Source of the DNA: Tetrahymena elliotti 4EA
Lineage: Eukaryota > Ciliophora > Oligohymenophorea > Hymenostomatida > Tetrahymenidae
NCBI GenBank assembly: GCA_000231825.2
Contig: JH720303.1
Coordinates: 124,001 to 188,000 of the forward strand
Length of the DNA: 64,000 nt
Direction: 5' to 3'
Below the pieces are notes generated by a model, which ran no database searches, had not been told where the DNA came from, and saw only the letters and a program-made list of their open reading frames with translations. The position numbers and the translations under genes are program-made. This document shows, one piece after another, positions 25,979 to 38,757 of the stretch (positions within the stretch are counted from its first letter, which is position 1; each line of letters opens with the position of its first letter).

Positions 25979-28079
25979 ATACTCTATCTTGATTTCGTAT
26001 TCAAGAGAGTCAAATAGCCATATTCCACAAAGACTAAATAAGTAAAATTAAAATAGTATCTTTAAAATAATTATTTACAGCTGATAAGAATATCTTTTTG
26101 TATAATTCATGTTTTTCATAATAATTTTGGTGGCCAAAAACCACAATTTAGAGTAATTAATTTATAAAAAAAAGGGATAAAAATCAATACTGTTTACCAT
26201 TTTTTATCAAAAATTCAATTTTAGTTATGTAAATTAACAATTAATAGTGTTGGAATTAAATGTTTTAGTTGAAAATGAAAATTATCTCTTAATATTTTTG
26301 GATTTTATCATTTTTTTTTCTCTCATGATATTTTTGCTTTTCAAAATTAAATTTAAAATATCATTGATAAAAGCTCAGTGTAAGTTTAAATGCTTTTTTA
26401 ATGTAATTCTTTACTTTAACTGTATCTTCCAAAAAATTTCTTCCTTATTTAGGGAAATATAAAAAGATATCAAATTAATTTAGTGTCAAATATATCCAAG
26501 ATAATTTAATTATTTTCATAACTCTATTTCTTGGTGTAATTTCATTATTTTTTAAAACAAACTCCTTTGTTACACTAATTTGAAATAATATATCTCAAAT
26601 TTTATTTACTTTCTTCCTCACCTCTAATAAAATTTTTTTTGAATTTCAAGCTATTTTATTTTTTGCAAATTTAAAAGAACATTACAGATAATTTAAAAAA
26701 TTTTAATTTAATATGCAATATTTATCTGTGATGCTTAATACACATCAAATAATTTTTCCGAAAATTAGAAATATATGGTAATAGAGTATTTAAATTCAAT
26801 AATTTATCCTATAGAATTCATTCCATAGAAAGAAAATAAATTATTAAGTCAGCTAAGATAAATTTATTTTTTTAAAGCAAAGTTGAGAATCTTCATAAAA
26901 AACGTGTTAAATGTTAGCTTTGACTTGAAAAAGCTACAAAAATACATATATTTTTAGTGGTTTTGATAAAGTAATATCACTTTTTATCTAATTACTGTAA
27001 TATACTTGTAATATAATGAAATTTTATAAAACTGGAAAGTAATTCTAGTCAAAAAAAAAGTAAATTTTTCATTAAAAACCAAAAAATTTGAGTGTATAGA
27101 AAAAGTGATTAATACTAATCAAAAATACAATATTATTAGTCTAGAGGAATTTTTGATTGCTTTAAATCCAATCGTGTAGTGATTTTATTTCATTCCAATT
27201 ATTTTAAAAAATTGAGATGAATTTCTAGAAGAAAAAAAATAAGGGGTCTCAGAATTTAACAAAATTTTGTTATTTACAATAATAATTTCATATTTATTTC
27301 TTAAATATTTCAGATTATTATTCTATTTTCGTTGCATTTAAAAATAGTTTGGAACAAAAATATAATTTAAATAATTTTATTTTTACTCAAAAGTCAGTCT
27401 TGTTCAATAAAATATCAAAGAGCTTAAAAGATATTAATAATTTTTAAATTCTTTGAGATTAAAAAGAGATTCTAAAAACTCTAAATTTAATAATTGATTT
27501 AATGAATGAAATATTGAAATTAAGGATTTATTAATTTTTTATATTGAAATATTTAGTTACTTCTTTGAAACTATGGTTCAATTAAATATCAAAATAACTT
27601 ATTTCAAAGAGATTTGATTAGAATGAAAATTGAATTTTAAATATGAAAGATTGATTATCTTAATAATTTCAATAAATTAAATATATTTATTGATGGATTC
27701 ATAAAAATCTTTATTCTTTTTTAAAAAAGATTTTTAGTCTTGAAAAAAAAAATCAAATTTTAATTTGATTTGAACGTTTAATTTTTTATTATAAAAATCA
27801 TTTGAATTTGTAATTAATATTGAAATTAAATAAATTTGCAAAATAGTTTGTTTGTTTGTTTGTTTTTATTCATTGATTTGATTTTATGATTAATCTATTT
27901 TTCAATATTGTCTTATTATTATTCATTCAAATAATTAAAATTCAAACCAAAAACAAAGCATTTGATTGTTTGAACCTTTAATTTTTAAATAGTTTGCACA
28001 AATAATCTAAACCACATTTATCTTTTAGCACACCTATAAAACATTTTAGCAAAACAAAATTTATAATTAATCAGTTAGA
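25979..28079. other. AT-rich non-coding interval
   Basis: No gene supported. It contains long A/T runs, a (GTTT) run near 27848-27866, and an open frame at 26247-26462 that is hydrophobic and AT-driven, probably chance. It includes the promoter side of the 1834-aa gene. Confidence 0.55.
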
Positions 28080-31000
28080 ATGTTCAATAACGGAGGAGGA
28101 TTTTTTACTCCTAAAAACTTCTAATTACCTCAGCATTTCACACCATAAACTCTAATAGGTCACTCAACTACTACAAATGAAAGCTGCTCGCTAATGTTAG
28201 ACTCTGATGTGAGATCAGTAACATATGTACTAAAAAGTTCTAAAGAAAGCACACTTCGCCAAGATACTAATTCAACATAAGGAGATAAAAATATTAGGAT
28301 GATAGAATATGAAGAATTTGAAAAAAGTAACTCTTCTTAAATATAATATTCTCAAGATTAAATGATTCATCATAATAACTTGATAGTTGATATCAATACT
28401 GGGCGTAATGGTAAACTTATAGCTGAAGGAACTCTTAGCCTTGCAGATAGTGAAGAAAGAAATTAAATTACTCCTTAAAGCTAATAGATTCTTTAGTTTG
28501 ATTTCAAACTAAAACAATAACAGTCAAATTCTTCTTCTTAATAGCTACTTGATTCTTAAAATTTAACAGAGAACTAGCGCAGTAATTTATAATCTAATGA
28601 CTTCTGGATATAAAATGTTAAGTTAGATTCAGAATTGTAATTTGTAAATAGGACTCTTTAAAAATTAGATTTTAGAGAAAATGGATACTGTATTTAAGAT
28701 GAAGATAAATTAATAGGGAATCAGCAAGATAATTTAACAAGAGATAACCAATAGTTTTAAATTATTGAATAGGATGATAACATTGAAAATATTCAATAGG
28801 TTAGTTTAACTTAAGAGAAGCCCAAAAAGAGATTGCAAAATACTGAACTGCAATAGTATTAGTAGTAAGATTAAGCAAACAGAGTTAGTTAATGTAGCAA
28901 AGAAAAAAGCAAAATATATGTGCAAGATAACAACTTCTAGGAAAGTATTATTTATGAAGAGGAAGATAGTGAAAATTCAAAAAGCACAGATAGGCAATAT
29001 TATAAATTGAATAGAAGTATTTCAAATTAAATATTAGCATAAATAAACTCAATACCAAGATGCCAATCATCAGCAAGAAATGAAAGCTAGTAGAAAAATT
29101 GCTCGAATAAGAACCTCCATAATACATCGAAAAATAGCTAGACATCTTTTAATCATAGCGTTTAGGCATTTAATATAGAGGAAGAAATTAGTGGATCTAA
29201 GTAATAACAATAACAACAATAATTACAAAATTAAGCAAAAAGTTAGGATACTACTCAATAAATTCAAGATTGCAATGTTCCTAATCTTCCTGAGTAGCAA
29301 GTATGCTTTATAGAATAGTAAATAGAGCCTAAAAACTCTTCTAACATAAAATTCTTTTATTAGAATCCTCAATAATTTGAAAATTAGCAATTAAAATAAA
29401 GTTTATAATAATAAAAAGAGCTTAAAAATAGCTACTTCTAAGCAAATAAATAACATTTGTGCATAAATAACATTGACACAAACTTTAAAAATGAAGATTT
29501 TAACTAAAAATCTTTTTCAAGCTTTTAATAAAATAATGAAGTTGTTTATGAATTTTTTGGTGCTGGAAAAAAAGATGTTTTGAAAGACTGTTAAGACATC
29601 TAATAAATTTAAGACATTGAAGAAATCTAATTAGAAGATAATATACATTAAGATTAAAACAATGGCACAAGTTTAGTCTAAGAACCTCTTTTATAGTCAG
29701 ATTAAAATTAATTTAATTAAGACTATAAATCAGGGTTAGACTAGCTCTTTTATCCTAATACTTCTAAATGTAATTAATCTAATTTAGAAATCTGCTATTA
29801 GCAAGATACTGAAAATAAGGATAATTCTAATAATGATCCAATATAGAAATTAAACTTTGACTAATGTTAAAGTAGTGAGGGGTCATAAAGCTCTAGAGAT
29901 GATAACCTCAATAACGAGTCCATTGAGTTAAAACAAAATTTTTAAAACTTAATAACTAACTACAAAAAAAGAAATTAAAGCTTTCCTTAGCTAAGTAATA
30001 GTCATAATACTAGCAAAAATAGTAATTACAGTTCTAATAACAATAACAACTAATAGATTGAAGCATCTTAAATAGTGAATAATATCAAGTCTACTGCGGC
30101 TAATAACTAAATAAATGATAATAAAATTTTACAAGATAACTTAGAAGATTAAGATAGTTAATAGAAACCATTTAGAAGTGGATAATGCAGTGTCATCCTC
30201 AAGAAATTGGAAGAAACTCTTGACATAAATAGTGAAAGTGATTTTTACTTAATAAAGAAATTATAACTTTCACATGGTGTTTCATAACAGCACTCAGAAA
30301 TGGATAATTCTCAAAATTAAATCCAGTAAAATTAACAATACAAGAAAATAAATCCAAACACAAATTAGACTTACATTTTAGAGGAGACTGGTGAAGATTT
30401 CATTTTCAACTGTAGAGAAATAGAAAGATTAGAATAAGTTGACAACAGCTTTTTTGCTAATAATAAAGAAAATATGGGTGGACAGAATTCTTCAATAAAT
30501 TTTGATAGCAAAGTACTACTTGCTGATACTATTTACAGTAGCTGTAACACAAGCCATTTATATTTTATAAATTAATCTTCAGAAAAGAGAGGCTTTAAAT
30601 CTCATCAAAAAGAAAGAAAATCAAATTTTATGAGCAACCATGAAAATTCATACAATTAATAAATATCAAACGGAACATTGTAATTAAATAAAATAAAGAA
30701 AAATTAATCAAATGAAAATTAACTTAACTAATAAATTTAAATTACTTAGAAATCTTAACAACAATAATAATTATTATTAAAGTTTAATTTAGATGATCAA
30801 AAAAGTTAAATTTCTCAACTTAGTTAGAACTAGTTGAATCCATAAAATTAAATGTAAATGTATAATAAGAGCTCTTAGGTAAATAATGAAAATAGTAACA
30901 ACTAAGAGATGAATTATATAAAAGAAATTGAGTACTTAAAAAAAGAAGTTATAAAACTTAACAGAGATCTAAAGAATATTGATATGTAAAATTATAAATA

Positions 31001-33584
31001 CTAAGAAATAATTGATTAATAATAAGCAAATATTCTTCGTCTCGAAGAAAAATTGATTTATTATAAAGACGAAATGAAATCAAAACAACAACAAATAGAA
31101 AATAAAGACATGCAAATAAACAAATTATTTGAAGAAAAAGAAGAACTTAAAATGAAGAAGAAAAAATTAAAAGATTAAATAAAAGTAAAGAATCAAGAAA
31201 TTTATCAATAATAAAAGGTCAGTTATTCAGCAAAATCTGAAGCTATTCACAAATTGCAACAGCAGATTGATTAAAAAAATGAAATCTTAAATGAGAGAAA
31301 TGAACAATTTTAAGCTATTCAACAATAAATTTCCGACTCAAGCAGTATGCTTGAATCTAAATAGCAAGAAATAAATTATCTCATTTAAGAGAATTAGCAA
31401 TTAAAAGAATAAATGAAATTAATTTCTAAAGAATCTGCTATGAGTTATTAATAGAACACTTCAAATAACTTTGTCAATTCTAATATTCATTAAACTTAAA
31501 ATGGTAAAAGAGTTAACTAAACATCTCACTCTGAATATAATAATAAATAGAGTTTTAATATTGAAGGTAATTCATAAAATAATTATACAGCTACACAATC
31601 TTCATCTTCTTCTCAATAATCTGCTTAATCTGGTAATAATTATAAAGATACCAAATTAGGTAACAATTAGAATTAAAATGATAAAAGAATTCGTTCGTTT
31701 TCATAGAATGACACATGTAATAACTATAGTATCAGTTAATTTAATGCATAAAAAGCAATTGCATTTTAATTCGATTAAATGGTATCTTCTTAACCTTACA
31801 ATTTAACTGAAGAATCATAGCATTTAACTAAGAGTGTATAGCAAGATATATCTAATAGTCATGAATTATAATAATAAATGTTTAATCAATAAAGATAATC
31901 ATGTTCAGGAAATTATGTAAACACATATGAATAAAACTTGAATAGACTACAAAGTAGTTATTAAGGTATCTAAGATAAGCTTAAGCATTAATAGATAAGA
32001 TATAGCTATGATACTTACAAAAATTATTAATCAAACTAATAAAAAATAAATAACCTACATCAGCCTATGACACTAAATTCAGCTATAGCTTAGTTTAAAA
32101 TCTAAGCTTTAGAAGAAAGAAAGTAAACTGAATTAAGTAATAACAGTAACTCTAGTAGCCATATTCTAGTAAATTAGCAGTATAATCCTTTAGAGTAATC
32201 TTTCAAGTAAACTAAAAACATTAAATAAATTGATAATAACTCAGCCTCTCTTACTTCTGTAGGTTTTAATTGTAATGAATCAATCAACTAATTAGGAAAT
32301 AGAAGTCAAATTTCTACATCTTGTAATAGCAGACACTATGAATCTCATGTAAGCAACAGTTAAATGCCAAGCAATAATAATTCTCAAAAAAGCCTTATCA
32401 GCACTATTTAAAAGAGCTAATTATCTTAATAGTAACAAAAATAATAGTAATCCTAATAACAATAATAAAATTTAAATTAAGAAAGAAATGATTCTTAACA
32501 TCTAAATAATGCCAGATCAAGGACTAGCGATTATAATAACAAAACCTCTCAATATAATAATAACTTTACTGAAAAGACGAGAAATAATTCTTCATAACCA
32601 TAACAAGTAATCCATTAACAAAATTAAAGGCCTTAAATGAACTATTCAGAAAATGAAAGTTATCAACAGAATTTAAATAAAAATTATTTATCAAAAGGAG
32701 AAAAGAATTAAATAAATTAATAGAGTAATATTTCTCTTAACAACTTCAATCAAAACTAGATTTAATTTAAATTTTCAGTTGGAGAGAGAGTCTCTACTTC
32801 CCCAAGTAGAAATTAGAAAGATAATTAGCTAAGCAGTGAAGAATTAAATGAATATAACTCTGTACCATCATATACTAACAAGGATCCAATTTTAGAAAAT
32901 AAACAATCTTTTGGTGAGTAAATCTACTAAAATTAATAGAATAGAAGAAAATAAATATAAACTAACATAGATGTAGCTTCAATCAATAGCAAAATTAGTT
33001 CTAATAACATATTGATTTAAAATTTAAATCTTAATAAAAATAAGTAGATAACAAGTTAAGGAAGTTCACACTCTATACAAAGTGCTACAACCAATAACAA
33101 CTAAAACAATTCATAAAAATTAAAAAGAGATAACTCCTATTCATTTAATTAGCATCCTACCTACATAAATAACTAAGACATTAATTATTTGTAAAACCCT
33201 TAACTCAGCACATCATTAATTGATTAGAATAAATTTAAAAAACCACCAAGATCAACTAATGAAATGAGATAATCAATTTAAGGCTCTTCTCAATAGTAGC
33301 TTTAGAGTAATTGCCAAAATATGAATATATATAACAACAACAATGAGAACATAAATTTTGGAAACATAGATTATAGAAATTAGCAAAAGTAAGCTAGTTA
33401 TCAAACCCATACTAATGAATTTTCTAAGTCTAATAACAGTTAGCAATCAACAAACCATAACATCTAATAGAAATAGTAATAGCAACAATAATATTATCAA
33501 AATCAATAGTAACCCTAATAACAATCTTCTCAAAGATTTGATAAATACTAAAAATGGAATAACCAAATAAACACATAAATTTGA
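28080..33584 (+). CDS. Giant Gln/Asn/Ser-rich coiled-coil protein, unknown
   Basis: A single frame of 1834 codons with TAA/TAG as Gln, from ATG 28080 to TGA 33582-33584, with no intron. Most of the protein is low complexity: Asn, Gln and Ser runs, including CAA/TAA/TAG stretches near 29200, 32430 and 33470. One ordered segment at about residues 940-1120 is a long coiled coil (EMNYIKEIEYLKKEVIKLNR through QQKVSYSAKSEAIHKLQQQ). Before it, residues 1-900 are acidic Asp/Glu/Asn-rich. No catalytic motif was recognised. The architecture of disordered arms around one coiled coil suggests a scaffold or condensate-forming protein; this is inference. The very high density of reassigned stop codons makes it invisible under the standard code. 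Confidence 0.85.
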
Positions 33585-34524
33585 GTAATTTAATTATTAA
33601 ATATAAATAAAGAAATATTAAATGTAAATATTATTTGTAACTCTTAATTTTGTTTTTTATATATCATTATTATTCATTTTAAAATATGAAAAAATTCATT
33701 TTTTTAATCAAAATAATTAATTCTCAAATTTTATTGGTCTAAATCAGCCAAGGAAGTATTTAGCATTTTTTTAAATCTCATTTTTTGGAAAGTAAAAACT
33801 ACTTATGAATGAATAACTCACTATTTTGATAAACTAAATAATTTTTGAAAAGAATTCTTCAAAATTGCTGAAAAAATTATTGTTTTTAAAGCAAAGCAAA
33901 CTGATATTATTTATTCTCCTTCAAAAATATTTTAAATCTGTAAAAAATTTTTAAATAATATGTTGAGTTTATTTTTTTTAGTTCAAATTTTTGTTTGATT
34001 AATTTTATATTTGCTTTAGAACATCTGTTTACTTCAAAAGTAAATGTATATGGTAAAAGTTCATATATTAAGGCTGCCTCAAAACCTGTTTGGAGGTCTG
34101 ATTTACCAGCCTTATCTTAAAATTTTTTCAAAAACCAGCCTTAATATAATGTGGCGTTAATATACGAACTTTTACCGTATGCTAATTTATTTGAAAAATA
34201 TTTTGTGTTAAGATTTTAAAGAAATTGTTCTTTAGACAAAAATTAATTTAGTTATTGGTTTAATTAAAATGGCATAAAAATTAAGAGAATGAGAAGGAGA
34301 ATATTTTTGGTAAAAATGAGAGTTTTAATAAACAAAGCAAAAATAAATAAAATACTTAATATGTAGTAAAATAGATAGTGTATGAATTGAAAAAATTGAT
34401 AAATAATGAGTGTAACTAAATTTAATTATAGAAGTTAGTTTGTTTATTTGATTAAATTGTATTTTTAAGTTATTTAAAATATTTTTTACTTTATTGCACC
34501 AGCTAAGATAAAGCTTAGAGGTTT
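33585..34524. other. Convergent spacer with inverted-repeat element
   Basis: 3' spacer between the giant Q/N protein (plus) and the PEK-like kinase (minus). Apart from the inverted-repeat element at 34052-34176 it is AT-rich filler with no gene. Confidence 0.55.
34052..34176. mobile_element. MITE-like inverted-repeat element (125 bp)
   Basis: The ends are inverted repeats of 20 bp: GGTAAAAGTTCATATATTAA at the left and the reverse complement of GGTAAAAGTTCGTATATTAA at the right, one mismatch. A second nested pair exists: TATATTAAGGCTG at 34064-34076 and its exact reverse complement at 34136-34148, and CCAGCCTTA recurs near 34106. The interior has no open frame of note. Size and structure fit a miniature inverted-repeat transposable element or a folded RNA/attenuator. 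A target duplication is not clear (flanks GTATAT and GTATGC share GTAT). No second copy was seen in this window. Confidence 0.5.
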
Positions 34525-37312
34525 TCATAGGTTCAGAGCTTTTTTTTTCCATAGAGTAAAAGTTTTTCCTTACAAAATTTATTCTATGGATGGTCTGTTT
34601 TGCGGTTTTAAGCTTGTCATTGAGATTATAAGTTCGCAAGCATATTTCTGAGTTTTAAGCAAATTCTTAGGTAATTCAGAAGATCCTTTTAGTTTTTTGA
34701 CAATTTCAAGCTTTTCATGATATGTATCCATTTTGTGAATCATTTCTAGTAAAATAATACCAAGAGAATACACATCAATTTTTTCATTGTATTTTCCTGA
34801 TTTATCTTACTATTCAGGTGGCATGTAGAATGGAGTTCCTACATTTCCAGTGTGGGCAACTGACACATCATGCCCATCTATGCTATATTAGGATGTTAAT
34901 TCTAAGTTTGGATTTATAAGCCCCAATTCTTATTAAACAGATAAACCAAAATCAGCAATTTTAGCAATTTTATTTTCAAACAAAATATTAGAAGGTCTTT
35001 TTTATTATAAAAAAAAATTATTTAGTGTTAATATATGATTGAATTACTTGAGATCTCTATGAATAATTTAGTTTTTATGGAGATAATTGACACCTTCTAG
35101 CATTTATGAAAATATTTAAAAAGCTTCTTTGCTGTCTAATCCATGAGTTTGTTCATCTAGATAATTTCTCAAAGTCTTTCCTGAACAGTATTCAAGCTAT
35201 ATTTAAAATATTTTTATTAATAAATAATATTTAAAAAAAATAAGAAATATACTTGAATGTACAAAGTTAGCAACTAAGATGGTTCTTTAGCAAAATTAAA
35301 AGTTTTATGGCTTTTGTTTTATTCACGATATTCATTTATTGTTTGAGAGTCATCTATCTTCCTTTTTGTGTTATCTTTGTTTGAAATATTAGGGTCTTAA
35401 TTTTCATTTTCAGACTATTCCCATTCCAAACAAGAAATATTATCATTATTATAGCTAATAGCAAATGACTAAGTCTAATTTGTTTGTTTTGACTGTATGT
35501 AAGATGTGTAATCATTTTTATTTTTCTAGAATGCTTCTGAAACAGATGGACTGTTATCTTCAGAATATAAATTATTATTTGTCTACAAAAATTCATTAAC
35601 TTAATTAACCATTTCATCATCACAATTTTCCCACCAACTGGTGTGATATCTATTCATAATTAAATAATTAAAATATTTTAAATTAGAGAACTTAATTAAT
35701 TAAAGTAATAGAAAAATTAAAGAAATATAATTTAATTTGATTACCTGACAATATTTATGTGGTTAAGACTCATAATACTCTTGACTTCTCTAAAATATTT
35801 GTGTTCTTTAGGATTAGAAAACCCATCATATGGAACAGCTATTTTTTTGACAGCATAAATTTTTTCTTCAACCATACTTTACACTTTATAAACTCTTCCG
35901 AAACCTCCTCTTCCTAATTCTTCAATGACCCTAAAGAACTTATTGAACTTTCCATTATCAAGATATTGTTTGATGTGACCTTATTCATAGAGAGGAAATA
36001 TTGTTGTTTCAACTTCTAAAGGGGATTTTTTGTATAAAGCAAGTTGCAAATCTTTCTCATATGAATTGAATTAAGGGCGTTAGCCATTTTCATTCATATT
36101 ATTTGGTGAAATACTTTGATTTTTAATTTTTTCTAATGTTGGAATGACTTACAAATTTTACTTAACTAGAGACATCTTAAAGCCATTAATATTTTAGTCT
36201 TCCTTAATTTATAATTATTGTGAGAATGTTTATTTAATTTCTTCAATTTCTTTATGAATTTCTTTAGTTTATACATAGTCAGTTATTACTTAATGTGTTT
36301 CAATCTTTCTATAAACTCCCTTAGCATCGTCTTATTCAAATTCTATTTTAAAATCAGCCTTCTTTCTCAAGGGTGGATTCTTAAATGTACACTATTCAAA
36401 AAGCAATTCTTCCTCACTTTCTTCACTTAATCCATACATTTTATTATGTCTGGTAGATTTCTTTTTAACCAAAACACTTCCTATATCATTAAGCAATTTT
36501 CTTTATTAAGGTTGTTGGACTTAGTCAGAGTTTTTATTATCACTGCAACTACCATTTTCAATCATTAATTGATTTTATATATGGAAATTATTAGGATAAT
36601 AAAGTTAGTTTTACTTAAAAGGAACCAAAGCTAATTCATCTGAATATTTTTTCTCTTGATTTTCACTATTTTAGTTATCAGAACTTTCTTTTTACTTTGT
36701 CTGTTAATTTTATGAATTTAGCTATTTAGAGTTTTCATTAGTAATCTAATCTAAATTATTAACTGCTTTTTATCCTTAAGAAGATGAATTATTGTTATCA
36801 AAATGATCTTCTAAGTAGCTATTTTTATGATTATTTTTGACTTAAATTTCATTAGTCTGAAAAGAAATATCTGAATTTGCAGAAGAAATATCTTCATACT
36901 AATTTCCCCCACTCATGTTGGAGTATTTTCTTGACTCAATAACTCCTCTTTAAGAAAAAGAATTCTAATCAAAATTAAGATCTAACACATTTTCTCCATT
37001 CTAATTATTATTTTATATTTAATTTGGTTAATTAACTCCTTGCTATTGTTATGAAGAATCGCTATATAATATTTTATCTTTAACATCCTAAGTTTCAGTT
37101 TACATTTAATCAGTTTATTTTTTCGGTTTATTTCTCTTAATCCTTCCAATAAAGTAACCAACTAAAAAAACTACAAATGCAAATAGATTTTATTCACTAA
37201 AAATAATACTAAATATATTTGATAATAAACTTCCTTCAGTTTCTTCTAACCGCTAAGTTTAAGAATTCAACTATTCATTATCATATGCTATACTTCCATT
37301 ATTAAGCTACAT
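34525..37312 (-). CDS. PEK/eIF2alpha-kinase-like Ser/Thr kinase with membrane segment
   Basis: Four exons (37312-35745, 35649-35253, 35196-35048, 34996-34525) give 861 aa; introns are 95, 56 and 51 nt. The kinase domain spans about 455-855: glycine loop GRGGFG from about 468, catalytic-loop HRDLKPSNIL (Asp703, Lys705), DFG Asp720, then HTGNVGTPFYMPPEQ and DVYSLGIILLEM. The VRYHTSWWE motif followed by a long N/Q-rich insert before LEYCSGKTLRNYL is the hallmark of eIF2alpha kinases (PERK/GCN2/HRI), which phosphorylate eIF2alpha to damp translation under stress. Residues about 43-56 (NLFAFVVFLVGYFIG) then RIKRNK look like one membrane segment with a cytosolic kinase. The N-terminal side is only ~40 residues, so no PERK-like luminal sensor domain exists. 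The linker 60-440 is Asn/Ser-rich. It stops with TGA after WKKKALNL. Confidence 0.85.
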
Positions 37313-38757
37313 TTTTTTTATTTGTCTTAAAATTACTAATTATGTTGTAGGTATGATGCTTTATGGCAATATTTGGAATTTAGATTGTTATTTTTCTATG
37401 TATTTTAATTTTTTTTTGAATAAAAAATTATTAAAATTTTGTAAGTTTTTAATCAATGTTTTTATATTCAAACTAAAACCAAAGAAAATTAAACACTTTA
37501 AAAATTTTTACTCTTCTCCTAAGGAACTGCCTTCTTTTTTATCTTATCTTAAATAGTTAAAAAAAACCAAGTAAGCAATCATCTCTATGGCAAATAAACA
37601 AATTTGAAAATGTTTCTTTAAAATTAAATAAAAAAAAATTTGTTATCAACCAATCAATTTTCTACTATATTTATAAAAAAAAATTATAAATTCAGTTGAT
37701 TACTTTTAGAAAGAAATATCAATTTTTATTAGTTACGTGGCTTTTATCTGAAGAAAATTAAGTTATTTAAATAAAGCTTTTATTGCACTCATTTAATCTT
37801 TCTATTTTAATAATTTTTACTTGAGAGACACTAATAATAATAATTAGAACATAAAAATCATTCTAAAAATATTTTTTTCAATGTTACTCTAAAAAATAAA
37901 AAATGATTATTTATGTTAATGTCGAATATTCTAATTATTTCTATTCATCATATAAATTTGAATTACTACTATCAATAGCGCTTAATTAAAATATGATAAT
38001 TAAAATAGCACATTGTCACCACTTAACTCCTTTATTTCATATTTATTCTAGCTCAGAAACAGAAAGAAAAAGAATAACAAAATTAATAATAATCAAACTA
38101 AGAAAGTTCAAGAATATTTTTCCAAATAATAAATATTCTTAAAAGAATCAATTAGAACTCTTCTTATTCTAATTTTTAATTATTATTTTAAAAAAAATAT
38201 TTTTTAAATAATTTCATTTAGATGATAATTTATGTAGATTATGAAAAAAACTTTTTTGTTAGAGCATCTGAATAATAAATTATTTATTTATTTTCTAAAT
38301 AATTTAAAAAAAATAATTTAATATTTTAAACATATAATTATTTTTGTTTTTATTTTATCCTTAAATCACTTTTACTTATTTTTTTACATTATTTTTTAAC
38401 CTATTATGATATATTATGCATAAGATACCTAAAATTTATTATTCAAGATTTAAAATAGTACTTTTTATTTCATAAAATATCTAAAAAAAAATAATTTGAT
38501 ATTTATACTTTTTTTTTGAAATTAAAAATTTAAAATATTGAACAAGAATCTGATGAATAAAATTATTTTATGATTTCTTTTAGTAAAATAAAATTTTCTA
38601 AATCAGTAGATAATTTATCTAAATTTTTTCTTGATTTTATAAATCAATAACTAGCTAAATCCTTAAAAAATATTTTAAAATAAATAAAACAAAGAAGAGG
38701 ATTAAGATATTAAAATACTTAAAATAAAATATGAATTGAGTTAAAAATAAAATGATT
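37313..38757. other. AT-rich non-coding interval
   Basis: Spacer between the kinase start (37312) and the end of the mitochondrial coiled-coil gene (38758), both on minus. Only short AT-driven frames (for example 37353-37556) are present. Probably the kinase promoter. Confidence 0.55.

Noticed and set aside
34079..34524. Extension of the PEK-like kinase into the inverted-repeat element
   Set aside because: A first reading slipped one base in a nine-base A run. The correct count gives TGA at 34527-34525, in agreement with the total coding length.
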